Below are positions 26,670 through 39,300 of a stretch of DNA of 64,000 bases, piece after piece. A model generated the notes under the pieces. The model worked only from the letters and a program-made list of their open reading frames with translations. It did no database searches and was not told the DNA's origin. A program made the translations under genes and the position numbers. The stretch comes from Mansonella perstans (lineage: Eukaryota; Nematoda; Chromadorea; Rhabditida; Onchocercidae). The stretch lies in NCBI GenBank assembly GCA_037074765.1, contig JBAMDO010000019.1, forward strand, positions 124,001-188,000. The letters are read 5' to 3'. The stretch's first letter is position 1. Each line of letters starts with the position of its first letter.

Positions 26670-28460
26670 TTGTTAAAATTTAGTGGCTGTTAAAGTATCG
26701 GGATGAGATCAACAAATTGTATAAAAAAAACTTTGCAGGTTCATATGTAATTAGAATTACTCATTGCATTTTTGTTATGGTTTTTATCATGTAATGAAAT
26801 TACAAGTTTTAACTTATATTACATGTAGAACGCAGTACCTACGAAACATGTTAATATGGTGAAAATATAATAGCGATTAGCATGACATAATTCTGCTGTT
26901 GGAAATTTCAGTAACCGATGGATGTTGATTAAATTTCCGTGGATTAACATACAACTGATGGAAATTATAACTGACATAGGGTGAGAAAAAACAAAGATGA
27001 CAGTATAGTTTTAGCCTAATTCCTTCAAATCTGCAAATTATTAAAAACGAATTTAGCTTCGGACGTCTTTTTGACATTGTGAAATTGATCAGCAAACAAT
27101 CTTTTCAGTGAGAGCAGAGTGCTGCATTAGTCTAGTCAGTTATGAATTTAACTTTTTATAAACCAACATACTTGCATTTAGATGCATTTGAGAATGCAAT
27201 TTCACGTTTTGTGAAGTGCAGCATAAAAAAATTTCTGAACTTATAGTCTTTGCTTACCAGTTTTCGGAAACACGTTTTTTATACTTACTGAGTTACCGAA
27301 GCTTTTCCAATCTCAATTATTTCGATTAGTACTTTATGCTTAAAAAGTTAAACTGGATGAAGTTTGAGGTCACTTGGAGATTTGATTTCGTTTTGAAAAT
27401 CAAATATTTTTCAAGAATAAGTGAAATTTTCAAATGCAATGCATTTCAAGGAAAAGGATTTGGATATCTTCACACCATTGATTTTTGATGCGACTTTGCG
27501 GACTTCTGAATATTCTGTCGTTGCTTACAAACAATTTGTAGCGATTATAACCTAGTATAGAAATGCCAAAACAAATATAGTTGTCAACTAAACAGCATAT
27601 GAAGAAGAAGTACCACTAAACCATTACTATAGTATGATTGTCGTAATAAGATAAGAAAGAAACAGAATACTAAAATTAAAATTCAGCGAATAAAAACCAA
27701 TAGAAGCGGATCACATATTTCAAAAAGTAATGGTTGGAAAGAATAGGGAAGTGTTAAAAGGAATTTTTCAAATATGGCAAGTTGAAATATTTTATTTCCG
27801 GAATTTATAAGAAGTAGTCTCAAAAAACTCTTCAAGCATGTTCTATGGATGACCCGTATTCACCTAAATAACAGCTTGAAGTAAAAAAGTAAACAATGAA
27901 TGGGAGCATGAGATAAAGCTATTTATTGTGCATTCTTCTCAAAAGCATAATTAAGATGGTGATGCTGATAGAAATCGTTACTATCAATGAGCCTGATAGA
28001 AATAAACAGAAAATTTTTGAGTAACAAAGCGATTGAGACTATATTTTCAAATAATTTTAATAAGTACAAAAAATTAGCTGAAAGAAATATAAATTAGCAG
28101 TTAAAAAATCAGTGAATATAAAATTTAATTGATATTTGTATTTGAAAATCTCATAGCATCTACATTTCAAGCAATAATATGAACTTGTTTTGCATATGCA
28201 CTTACCAAATAAAGCATTGTATAATGAGATTCCAGTTTAAAAAAACATAAAAAATTTGTATGCAAAGGGGGACTTTAGTAATTTCTAATACCTAATCAAT
28301 TTAGAGCATGCAAAGTCGTCTCGTTTTCTTTTTTATTTGAAATTGGAAAAAAAAAAACAAGCGTTTAAACGATTAATCAAATTTCACCTAAATCATTTCA
28401 GCTGCATTTCAATAGCAGGAACTGATATTAGATTTCTCGTTTTTTATTACTGCTATATTA
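26670..28460. other. No supported gene
   Basis: Only short frames without recognisable motifs are present. One minus-strand frame near 26877-27095 has mixed composition but no acceptor, donor or partner to support it. Confidence 0.45.
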
Positions 28461-28664
28461 CTACTTGACGATTATCCATATTATTCGAAGGAATTTTACT
28501 TTCAAAATTATTTGGGAAATTTGAACAAAAAACTTAACCTTCACATTGTATAACACTGTCATCTGTTGATTCGTTAAAAAAGTTGTTTTCCACTGTAAAT
28601 CAACAAATACTCCATGCTTGACATCGTCATTAACATATTCTACCCATTCGTAGCTATCTATCAT
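28461..28664 (-). pseudogene. Inverted, decayed paralog of the 29.1-29.5 kb orphan
   Basis: Bases 28481-28575 read on the minus strand are a diverged copy of 29329-29421 on the plus strand. Both carry CGAATCAACA(G/A)ATGACAGTGTTATACA and a shared AAATTTCCC(C)AAATAATTTT(G/A)AAAGTAAAATTCCTT core. In the frame that gives ESTNDSVIQYEG in the plus copy, this copy reads ESTDDSVIQCEG and then stops. The AG of the acceptor-like T-run in the plus copy is AAC here. A minus-strand frame of 67 codons remains open in another register, but it is probably incidental. Confidence 0.5.
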
Positions 28665-29088
28665 TCATTTCGATTGTTTTTTGACATGTCGAAAAATTTT
28701 AATTATTTATCATAATATGCTGAATAGCTAGAAATAATATTCAACATACTTCATCCTACTTGATTCAACAGATGTAGAGTACTGTCTATCGTAGATAACA
28801 ATGCAAGGTGTAACAGATCGTGTAAATACTGGATTACTATCATTACTGCAATCGTATTAGTTGGCTGCTTGTAAATGTTTGAAATCAACAGGCGGAATAC
28901 TTGCACGTATAAAATTTCAAAAAAATTTCCGAAACAATAAGGACACTAAAACAGTAGTCTTGTAATTTGTAACCCGTGAGAAAACGCGAGACGACTTGCA
29001 TACTCTAAACTGATTAGATATTGAAAATTATTGAATTCCCTCTTATGTGCAAATTTTGCATATTTTTTTTTTTTTAAACTGAAATCTC

Positions 29089-29524
29089 ATGGAGAAAATT
29101 CGAATATGGAAATTAGCAGGATCATTAGTTGGGATTGTTATTTATCGTCTACCATTCGCAAAATATCAACTAGAATTGGTTTCCAACATATTTTCAATTA
29201 ACAATTTGAAACGCTTTCTTACTCGCATAAATATTACAGGAAAAAATATAGATTCTATAAGCGAATATATTGCGTTAATTGACCTTCTCGTCACTAAAAA
29301 TATTGATGCCGAAAACATTTTTTTTTAGCGAATCAACAAATGACAGTGTTATACAGTATGAAGGTTTCGTTTTTGTTCAAATTTCCCCAAATAATTTTAA
29401 AAGTAAAATTCCTTTGAATAAGACAGATATGACTCAACATCTATTTTCTCTGAAAACTCACTATAATAAATTTGCAAAATGTAGAACTGGAAAATCAGCA
29501 CTATATTGTATGGCAGTGCAATGA
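29089..29524 (+). CDS. Orphan gene, spliced or frameshifted
   Basis: Two overlapping frames look like one gene. The first (29089-29328, MEKIRIWKLAGSLVGIVIYR...) has a hydrophobic N-terminal segment that could be a signal anchor. The second, from about 29329 to the stop at 29524, reads ESTNDSVIQYEGFVFVQI... and ends in a basic cysteine-containing tail (KFAKCRTGKSALYCMAVQ). The junction is a nine-T run followed by AG, which is either a splice acceptor or a one-base homopolymer shift. No family is recognised. The inverted relative at 28.5 kb supports past coding use of the second frame, because its changes there are few and conservative (N to D, Y to C). Confidence 0.35.
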
Positions 29525-30609
29525 AAAAAAAAGAAAATTTAGCTGTTCAGCAACAATCATCAGAGAAATGAAAAATCTTGCTAAATGTACAAATTGATTA
29601 ACTAAAAAAAAAAGTGATCAATGATTAGTCAGACCTGCAAAAACTTGGCTATGATATGTGCTACGAAGTAATTTTCTTTTTAATTATAAATTCTCTGAAT
29701 CTTTGGTGCAGAACTCTCTAAATTATTCCATCATGGACAGAACATACAGTCATATATAAAAGATACAAATTACTTTCTAGAGGTTGCAAATAGTTCTATT
29801 TCTTCTCATCAACATTAATCAGTGAGATAATTTGAAGTCGTTCTCATTTGACATCAACTAAAAAACTAGAAATTACATCATCTAAAAGAAAATGAATATT
29901 TTCATTGATAAAAAATGCTAAAATGTACTTCAATTTTCTTTTTAAATTTCCTGAACAACATCCATAGCGAAAAGAAGAGTACTTTGGACAAGTACAAAAT
30001 TAGAAGTGAACATACCAGAAAGTTACAAAATGCAAATACACCATATTGTTGTAGATTTGTTATGAAAACCGGGATTTAAGAAAGAAGTGAAACACACTAA
30101 TCTTTACACTTAAGCTGACTACAGTTAATTCCTACTTTTGTTGTCATAGTATCATTAAACATGTGTTTTGTTGAGCACGAATCAGTAAAACACGTATTAC
30201 TAAATTTGCTGCTTCTGAGAAGTAATCTAAAACGTAACAATAACTCCCAACGGCCTTCCTAATTCGAATCGGGGAAGGAAGGAAAAACACAGAAATAAAC
30301 TGCTCCTGTTATGCAACATTTTAGAATTCGGAAAAAATATTTGGACTTTAAATTAATTGCGAACAGTCAGGGATTCTTCTACTTTTATTTGTTATAAAAT
30401 TTCAATATGAATAGTTTCCGTCCAGGTAAGTTAGAGAAATATATTCAATTTTAATCTTAATATAAGGAAGGTCTTTTTGATAAAGAGATGGAACCAATTC
30501 ACTTTTCAAAAGATAATACTTAAAGCAGAAATCTTATCTACATACTCCTACTTGCAAAAAAATGCACCTTCTGGTAAGCAGCGAATTTAATGCTAAAATA
30601 AAAAGGTGA
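29525..30609. other. Downstream intergenic stretch
   Basis: No gene or repeat is recognised. It separates the orphan gene from the 3' end of the minus-strand REEP-like gene. Confidence 0.45.
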
Positions 30610-31330
30610 TTCTAAAAATTGAATCAGAGACATTAAAAAATCCATAAATGCGGTAACATTGATGAAAAGTATAAAGATAACTGGTACAAAAACTACAAGA
30701 CTAAAGGAATTAGTAAAACAAGGTTGTATACATAAGTAAGGAACGCGACTGTATTCAAAAAAAAAAATGATCGAAATAGTGATAAATGTACAGATTTCAA
30801 AAATATTTCATGACATTTGTGAAAAACATGAAATGATCAAACTTAACGCCCGCCAGAGATACTACGATTTGCTGTAACACGTCTTGTGCGGTATGGCCGA
30901 TTTTTTGCATTTCCTATAAGACAAAAACAAAGAGTAAACGAAATATAAAGGTATACCAGATCTTTACGATTCCAAAAATTAAATCATACACATAAAAAAA
31001 TCCACAAATGCGGTAACATTAATGAAAAGTGCAAAGACAAATGGTAAAAGAACTACAAGACTAAGGAATTAGTGAAACAAGGAAATATACATAAGTAAGG
31101 AACGCAATTGTATCCAAAAAAAATGATCAAAATAGCGATAAATGTACAGATTTCAAAAATATTTCATGACATTTGTGAAAAACATGAAATGATCAAACTT
31201 AACGCCCACCAGAGATACTACGATTTGCTGTAACACGTCTTATGCGGTTTGGCCGATTTTTTGCATTTCCTGTAAAACAAAAACAAAGAGTAAACGAAAT
31301 ATAAAGGTATATCAGATCTTTACAATACGA
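30610..31330. repeat. Tandem duplication of about 350 bp carrying a REEP exon
   Basis: Copy A (about 30610-30970) and copy B (about 30973-31330) align along their whole length, including AAATGCGGTAACATT, GAACTACAAGACTAA and AGATCTTTAC anchors. Each holds one 71-bp candidate last exon of the REEP-like gene on the minus strand. Differences are scattered substitutions and small indels. Confidence 0.9.
30843..30913 (-). CDS. Alternative last exon of the REEP-like gene
   Basis: This 71-bp copy of the last exon keeps a minus-strand AG acceptor (CTTATAG before GAAATG), the same phase and the same stop. It encodes GNAKNRPYRTRRVTANRSISGGR against GNAKNRPNRIRRVTANRSISGGR in the nearer copy, a two-residue difference (Asn to Tyr and Ile to Thr). 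Both may be usable by alternative splicing and polyadenylation. Its acceptor pyrimidine tract is weaker (TTGTCTTATAG) than that of the nearer copy (TTGTTTTACAG). Confidence 0.6.
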
Positions 31331-32861
31331 TAAAGAAATCGAACATTAACATGAAAAACAAAGTTAGTTCTAAATACTGCAATGATTATAATTTTTTGGA
31401 TCCTTTGAAGTTTATAAAAAGAAATAGAATTTGGAGATAAACATCAACAAATGCAATAATAACATACAAAGAAAGAATGCAAAAGTAAGAATACCTTCTG
31501 CCCTCCTATTCCTATTTGATCGCTTTCGTCCTCTCTTAACGATGATAGCATCAGAATGTGACATTGTTTTCAAGCGACTTGTTGCTGAAAGATATGATTA
31601 TTTCCAAATCATTACAAAATAGCAATTCATGTTTTCTCAGTTGAGTCTGCAAAAAAAAAAAAACTAAAAAAAAAAACTAAAAAAAAACTTACTGGCTGAA
31701 GGCATACTACTTTCACTTTCTTCCATCTCTCTTTTAACATCTGTTCCTTCATCTAGTCGGATAATATCCTCTTCTCCTTGTTCTTCTACTGCTGTAAATA
31801 AGCATAGAGAAGATTAAACGTGAATGAAAAATCATTCATGATGATGACTGTTTTTTATATCGATCCTAATAAAAATAAGGCACATTTAGAAAAAAATGTG
31901 CTTCGTCGAAGAATTATTTGAAAAACAACAATACCATGTACTAACCGACTGTTATTGGAGCGTACCGACCGCTGCGAGAAGGCTGAAGAATAGCCGAACT
32001 ATCTGTAGTTGCAAGTGACAATAATCCGACACGCGCTCTGTAAAAATCATTGATTTTTCCTTCAAAGCATCATGAAATTATATTTCAGGTGTTACCAATG
32101 AAAACAATTATTAAATATTGACTTATGGAGTGCTCCATTTCCTAATCTTGAGATTAGCCGATGCACGGAACGTCCCATGCTATCTAGCATCTCATCGATA
32201 TCCTGTTCATATGTTGTTAGCAGCGGAGCGATTATCTAAAAAAGGAATGGAAGTAAAGACATCCTAAGATAATTCGTAGTATAAGTTTGGACAAAGAGAT
32301 TTGGTAGGAAAGGGAGGAAAAAATTAGGAGAAAATACATGCGTATTATGTATTTATGTATTGTATCTTTCGTTCTCTTCACTACCGAATTTTTTTGTTGA
32401 AATTTCTTTTCTGAGAATTACTATCATTGAAATTTTGAGATAATGTTTTTCTGAACTACTTTGCATTGAGGATATAAATATAAATATTTCTCTTTAGAAT
32501 ATCATAATTCACTTTACTTTTTGATGAATAATTGTTGCACCATCAGTCCACGGTGATACTGCCCAAAGCAGGAAGCTAAACTTCATCAGCACGTAACCCG
32601 GTATAATATACGGCAAAAGAAGTATATTACCAATGGTATCGGCAGCTAGGAAACCTGCGAAAACCGTCCAGTATTTTAAACATCGTTTCTGAAACCAAAT
32701 GCCTTTATAAGACAATTAATCTAATAAGCAAAGATGAAAAATACTCGAATTATAACCATTTTTAAATAATCGTCCTCACGGATAACTTTGAAAGTTTCGA
32801 AAGCGGGATAAAGTGCTCCAATTACAATGGAAGCTGCGTGTGAAAGTAATTGAAGAACCAT
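31199..32861 (-). CDS. REEP1-4-like ER-shaping protein
   Basis: Seven phase-consistent minus-strand exons: 32861-32745, 32688-32518, 32235-32123, 32037-31946, 31791-31693, 31584-31495 and 31269-31199, giving 250 residues. It begins MVLQLLSHAASIVIGALYPAFETFKVI, then KYWTVFAGF..., LLLPY..P and LLWAVSPWTDGATIIHQK, matching the TB2/DP1/HVA22 domain of REEP1-4 (LYPAY.S.K; KYW..FA.F; W.LSP.T.G....Y.K). Members have hairpin membrane segments that curve the ER, and a basic C-terminus that binds microtubules. Here the tail is Ser-rich and then Arg/Lys-rich (KRGRKRSNRNRRAEG). A second copy of the last exon lies downstream at 30913-30843. The gene is divergent from the proteasome gene across 0.9 kb. Confidence 0.9.
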
Positions 32862-33786
32862 CTGAAAGAAAAATCCCTTGATATCACCAGGTGACACGTT
32901 AGATGATGAGATTCAAATAATGCACAATCAATTAGTCATTCTTGCACATTATGTACAATTAATATCATCGGAAAAATTACAAGCCGGTTCAGTAAATGAA
33001 AGAGAAAACAGAGTCCGAAAGATGATTCTAATGAAGAGATAACCTGTATATTTGAAAGTTTCAAGTGATAAGCTCAGCAGATTATATTAATTTGATTTGA
33101 TCGCACAGAACTTCATGCTTCATCCTTTAACAGAACCGATAGTAACCTGAAAATTTTAGCTTATTTTAATGTTAATATCAATATTAAAATAGATAATTAT
33201 GCTGTTCAATGACCTATTCTCTAAAATCAACTATTCATAGGAAATTTGTTGCTGTTCAGTGGTCTATTCACTAAAACCAACCGTTCATACTAAATTTATT
33301 GCTGTTCAATGACCTATTCACTAAAATCAATCGTTCATACGTTCATACTAAATTTGTTGATGTTCAATGATCTATTCACTAAAATTAACCATTCATACTA
33401 AATTTGTTGCTGTTCAATGACCTATTCACTAACACTAACCATTCATACTAAGTTTGTCTGTACTTATACTAAACAACTGGAATTATTAATTATTAAATTT
33501 ATTAAAAATTTTTAAATGAAAATTATTAAATTATCCCTCCCACATCAAATGACAAATGCTCACTGCTCGTCTACGTGCCTCCTGAAATCGCAACAAAACT
33601 TCACACTTATAAAAGGATTGTACGGTTTAAGCTCATTTTGCGAAAAGATAATTGAGAGAGAAGTGTTGTTTCGAATGATTGTGTGAATTTGCTATTTAGA
33701 TGCGACGGTGAGGTGTGGTGATCTTTTAAATTAAAAATTTTTTAAATTACTATTAAAAAATTTAAAAAGTTACAGGAAAGACAAAA
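32862..33786. promoter_or_regulatory. Shared divergent upstream region of REEP and proteasome beta-1
   Basis: The two genes start back to back here, so their promoters must lie in this 925-bp spacer. I could not identify specific factor sites. The spacer is notable for a minisatellite at 33190-33460, followed by AT-rich sequence up to the proteasome ATG. Confidence 0.5.
33196..33457. repeat. Minisatellite, five units of about 50 bp
   Basis: Five head-to-tail units share TGCTGTTCAATGACCTATTC, ACTAAAATCAACC, GTTCATACTAAATTTGT with substitutions. One unit carries an extra CGTTCATA insertion. The array lies within the divergent spacer and is flanked by AT-rich sequence. Confidence 0.9.
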
Positions 33787-35966
33787 ATGATTGGTAGCGT
33801 ACAGCCACGATATTTTACAGGTGAAAATGTCGATATGGGGGTAAGATATAATTCTGTTGTATCGTTTCATTTCATTCTATCTTATATATCAAATATTTTT
33901 ACTCTAATTCATTCTATTTAAATACTAAAATTTCCATTTAAATTAATTGGAGTAATCCTCTAATATGGTACTTTGATTATCGTATTCAAAAGATCTGTCA
34001 TTTATTACTGTTGGAAAAGCAGCAAAAAATGCTTTTTCATTTTTCTGACTATAATTATATCAAATTAGTATCATTTTAATTTTCTATAAAAATTTGTTTT
34101 TTTTTTGTGAAAAAAATTTTCTGTGAAATATTACAAATGAATATTTTTTTTTTCAGACAACTCTCATTGCAATGGAATTCGATGGTGGAGTTGTGGTTGG
34201 AACAGATTCGAGAACAAGTTCAGGGTATATATTTTGGTCCAAAATTTCATTTATTTAATCAGGGCACTATTATATTAAGTACGTGCATTAAGAAAGACTG
34301 TATTTTTTAATAACGCGATTGTATCATGATTTAAGAACTGCTAAAAATAAATGTCTGTAAACTAAGAATGTGAAAATCATATAAATTGAAAAAAAAGAAG
34401 GGAGAAAAGAAGCGGAGCGAAGGTATATTATAAAATTCACAGTTCTATCAGCGATCTGTCAGCCTATTTCCACTTCTTTATTTTTTATTCCTTAACTTTT
34501 AATATCATTTAATTTCGAAAATCTATTATTTTATTGTATTTTAAACATTTCGAGAATTATCTTTCTTATAATATAATTCACATCTTCTTATGAACTTTTT
34601 CAGTGCGTGTTTGTTTTTTGCGGTTTTTAAATGGTCTGCAAATAATGCACTGATTTTTTATTTGACATGATTACAAGCTAAAACTGCTTTAAATTAACCT
34701 ACACTGTTATAATTTTATTTTAGCATTATTCGTTGTGTGCAGCATTTTCAAAGTAATGAATGTACTGCTTTCAGGAGTTATATAGCATCACGGGCTACAG
34801 ACAAAATTACGCCCATCACGGATCGGATGGTTGTTTGTCGCTCAGGCTCTGCTGCGGATACACAAGCTATTTCTGATATTGTGAAGTACTACATTGAAGT
34901 TTATTCGTAAGTTTCCGCTCTGGTTTTAATAAGGAATTGCTTTGTTCCTGTTCCACGTTTGTGTTTGTGTGGACTTACTTTTCTTTTTTTTAACAGAATG
35001 ATGGAAGAAGAAGACGTTACTGTTGGGCGTTCTGCTCAGATCTTTCGGAATTTCCTGTACAAATATCGTGATTCTCTATCTGCATCGGTTTTGGTTGCTG
35101 GATATGATGATGTTGAAGGTGGACAGGTCAATTACCATTTAAATTTACCATTTAAAATTACTATTTAAAGAAGCTTATTTTCTCATATCTCCATTTTCAA
35201 TATCTTTTAGCGGAATTAATTATGTAGCAGCAGTTTATTCTAAATTGGTTTAGTTATATGCGATCCCACTAGGTGGTTACGTAACTCGACAGCGCTGCGC
35301 AGCAAGTGGTAGTGGCAGTACATTTGTGCAAGGCTTTCTGGACAGTCAGTGGAAGGTGAATTTGTAATACTTTTCTCTGAAGAAAATAAATATTTGAAGA
35401 GCTATATTTTTTGTTCCTTTACTTATTTGCTGATCTTAATATTCAGAAACGTTGCCAAGAAAAATGTGTGAAAAAAAAATACAAATTCATTGCAAAATAT
35501 TTGCAGCGGGGAATGACTGTTGAAAAATGCAAAGAAGTAGTACTTAATGCAGTAGCTCTTGCAACAATGCGTGATGGTTCTTCGGGCGGTGTTATTAGAC
35601 TAGCTGTTATCGACAAAACGGGCACTCAAAAAATAGTTAGTTATTTGATTTTTGAAATTTTACTACGAATATACCGGGATATCGTTCTTGTCTTCTAATT
35701 TTCCCGTTCAGTTTAATTTCATTTAATCAACTTGTAATTTTGGGTTAAAGTTCGAAAATTGATTTCCCTAAGTCCTTTCATTGGTGGGAATGCGCTGATC
35801 TTAATTGCGTTTTTTCTTTCACTGACATAATTGTCTGCTGATGTGAAATTTGCTGTATAATCCTTTTTAATTACAATTCCAGCTTATTCGGCCGGATGGG
35901 AATCAATTCCCGAAGTTTGTTGATATTCCAGCACATTTAGCCTATCCAAAACACATTATTCAGTGA
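33787..35966 (+). CDS. pbs-1: Proteasome subunit beta type-6 (beta-1, caspase-like)
   Basis: Seven exons with matching phases: 33787-33840, 34157-34224, 34775-34906, 34997-35126, 35254-35355, 35507-35635 and 35883-35966; 232 residues. Beta-1 cuts after acidic residues in the 20S core. An 18-residue propeptide ends in Gly-Thr, the autocleavage site, at the first intron. The mature chain begins [20 protein letters not shown], giving Thr1, Asp17 and Lys33 in the expected places, and Arg45 (CRSGS context), the residue typical of the caspase-like pocket. The C-terminal [11 protein letters not shown] holds Asp166 and Ser169 equivalents. Length is normal for the family (about 205 mature residues in other animals; 214 here). 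The next gene starts about 400 bp downstream on the same strand. Confidence 0.95.
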
Positions 35967-36173
35967 TTGAATTCTTTCTTGGGATTGCATTTGTTCAGAT
36001 GGAAATGCGTTAGACAAGTAGTGAATGTTTTTAACTGTTCCGCAGTATTGTTAAATTATGGAAACTATGAAATTTTAATATACTTTCTCGCATGAATAAT
36101 TTATGAAAAAGGGCATTTCTATTGTGATTTAATGATTGTCGTTTTGGTCAATTTCCTGTAACATTGTTGATTT

Positions 36174-36180
36174 CAAATAA
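36174..36180 (+). terminator. Polyadenylation signal of the proteasome gene
   Basis: A CAAATAAAG motif lies about 210 bases after the stop and 190 bases before the next start codon. It is a good candidate cleavage signal, which in a nematode operon would also lie upstream of the next trans-splice site (TTGTTCAG at about 36344-36351). Confidence 0.55.
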
Positions 36181-36363
36181 AGATAACCCTATGAATTTCT
36201 GTTATTTAAAATTTTGATTTAAAATCGAAAATAGCAGTTGTGTCGTTATCCAACACGTTTTAGCAATTTTGAATATTCATTTCATTTGCATAGCCTTAGC
36301 TGTCTAGAAACTTTTTCTTCGAAATCACTTTTATCTGAAAGTGAGGTTGTTCAGCGAGTGGAA

Positions 36364-39300
36364 ATGATATACATTTTGGCGATTATTTTTCTCATTATTT
36401 GTGGAGCAGAAAGTTCTGTGAGTTCTGGTATTATTTTGAGCTGATGAAAATGCAGATTTATAATATTAAGCTTTGGAACAATTAAAGTACGATTATTTTA
36501 CCGATTTTATTAGTTATTGTTCCGTGTTTTTAAATTTATGAGGACTGCAGCTCAATGAAGAGAATATGATACCAGATTTGGCACCTCATATCGATAATCC
36601 AATGGAGTTTGAATTCATTGAAGATATCCATAGGAGGCAATATTTGAAGTCATTGTTTACAGAGTCCTTCTATGAACCGAAATGTGATGACAAACCCAAT
36701 GTTACGGTAAATTGTTGAATGATTTCATGAAAAATTGAAAGTTGTGAAATTCTTTTCTAATAGAAATGATTTTCAACATTTCGGCGCAAGGAAATCTCTG
36801 TGGTTACTGCGATTATTTTACCGATTGTTACGCTTTTTTTGAATCAGTAATTTTTTGAATTAGTTTTGTAATTATTGGTTCTGCAATTAATTGCTATAAT
36901 TAGCTGCAGTAGAAATCGTTCATATTGTAAGATACCAATCTCCGATACATGCTATAAGCTGCTGATTTATCTAGATCAAACCGATTTACTTTTGGCCTGG
37001 TCAGCGTATTGATCTTCGATGTGTAATGTGTCGTCGAGCTTTTACTTTTAATGGATTAATGAAACACTGGTGGTTTATGGCGGCAAAGGACGTTGAGAAT
37101 GAATTGGACGATATGAAAGTTTGGTTTTTTTTTATTAAGAAGCAGGCTTAAATGATAGTTTAACTAAGTAGTTCTCATTTTTTAAAACAACTTACTCAAT
37201 ATTAGTAATTTTACGAAATGCGAAATGATGGGCAATTTGTTAGACTGTTATGAGATGCATCTTATTTGCTAAAACGTAGATATTCTTTTTTTTTCTATCT
37301 TCTTTTTCATATTTACTTTCATTTGTGTATCGGCGACGTCGCCAATCGTACAAGAATTTGAAATGTCTTACAGCATTAAGGTGGTGTTTAGTAAAATAGA
37401 AAGTATCATTCATCAAATCGCTCCATCAACTGAATTGTCAGATCAATTCATATTTGAAATTTAAAACTGTAAATAGTGAATGCTATATTAGTATTCCATT
37501 TCAGAATCTCAAAAATTCACCTAGATGGAATCAGCATTTGTTGACATTAAGTGCCGATTATGGGGATAACAGGTGGCGTGATTTTGGTGCAATGCCCAGT
37601 GACTCTGGCGTTGTGACAAACCCGCGATCACAGACTGTATTCATACAGAGAAGAGGGATGCTAATCTTGTTGCAGGTGCTATTTGCTATTCCGTTTCTCA
37701 AAAAATACATTTTAAAGAGTATTGTTTAACTAAGAAGTTTTCAGCTATATAGTCAACTTGTAGCATTAATGTTATAGTTGAGAAAATGAATTGTATTTAT
37801 GGATAGTATTGCATTAGTTGCATATCATCTCATAGGATTTTATTTAGTTACGCTAAATAGTTATATTGTTGTTGTCGATCAGTTAGTTTTTTATAAAACC
37901 CAATTTTCTCTCCATTATTGAGTAAACCTGGCTTTATCTCATGAGAATTTCAACTTTCTAGGGATTAAATGAAATTTTGATAAATGCAGTTCATTTCAGT
38001 TTTTTATTTATTAGGGTAATATTTGCCTGTTTAAATCGAACATTTTTGATTTGGTTTCAATTTTTATCTTGAATGACCCTCTGTAGCAGCATATCAGTTG
38101 ACATTTTGTCTTTTAACTGGTTTTTAATCCGTATTGCATTAGCTATGTACTCGTGAGGAAGTGTGACACTTCTAATATTCCCAACAGTTTGAACTTTTTC
38201 AGTATTTGCTTCTCTGACAATAATATATTAAATTTGAAGGACATTTTAAATTTTACATGGAATTTAAAAAGAGATTTCCAGCCATCCTCTGAGAATGAAG
38301 GCCTATATCGTTGCTTAGATATAGCTTCCAGAAATGTTTTACATTTCATTTATTATTTAATTGCTATGCAACCTCTTTTCATTTACCTCAAGTAAGTAAT
38401 TTGTTTCATAAAAACTTGAAGGTCTTAATTTTTTTTCATAAAAAAAAACTTGAACATTTCTAACGAAATTTATGCATCCAAATTACTAATAACATGTACT
38501 GAATGTAGATTAAAAATAATTTAAGCGCTATCAATGTGAACATGTTTCTTATTATTTTTGTTTGTCTATTTACTTTCTTTAATTACAACATGCTCTTTTG
38601 ACTGGGTTGCTCTTTTACCTTACTCTCATAGTTTAAAAAACATTTCTTTCTAATTTTATATTAGAATAAATTGAAAAATGAACTTTGTCATGATGTCATA
38701 ATTACTATTGTCTTACTTCATCAAAATATTTTCATTCTAATTGATTAACTTAGTTAATTTAATTTTGATTTCTAAGGCCTGGTCAAGAGCAGATTTCTCA
38801 AATTGGTATGTCCATTCTATTTGTCCAGTAAATTATAGATACATGGGTGTATATCAAAATAATAACATAAACTGTTTTTCAATGAGAGCTAAATAATTAC
38901 TCGAAATTTAAGCATTTTAAATAACGGATGATGAACCAAAAATAATGTAGAAGGAAATTTCTTCTATATTATATATTCATATGTTGAGGTGTTTTTGGAT
39001 TTCTTTAAACAATTTTCTATTCCTCATAACGTTATTAATACAAATAATTTAATCTAAAAGCATTAAAATTATAAGATAAAGGGAAATATTGACTAATCAA
39101 CTTATCATGATTAACGATATAGCAAGAAATTTGATACAATTTCAATTTAATTTTTAATTTGATGCAGTTTCAATTTAATTTATTTCAATCTAGTTTGTAT
39201 GTTGGTACGTCACATTACACGACAAATTTTTCCGGTAGAACATGAATGTCCGGAGTCGCAAGGTTTTCCCGATTCAAATTGGAAATTCCGTAACATACCT

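Noticed and set aside
30243..30280. TTCGAATCGGG-like sequence resembling a tRNA T-arm
   Set aside because: No A-box, acceptor stem or cloverleaf could be placed around it.
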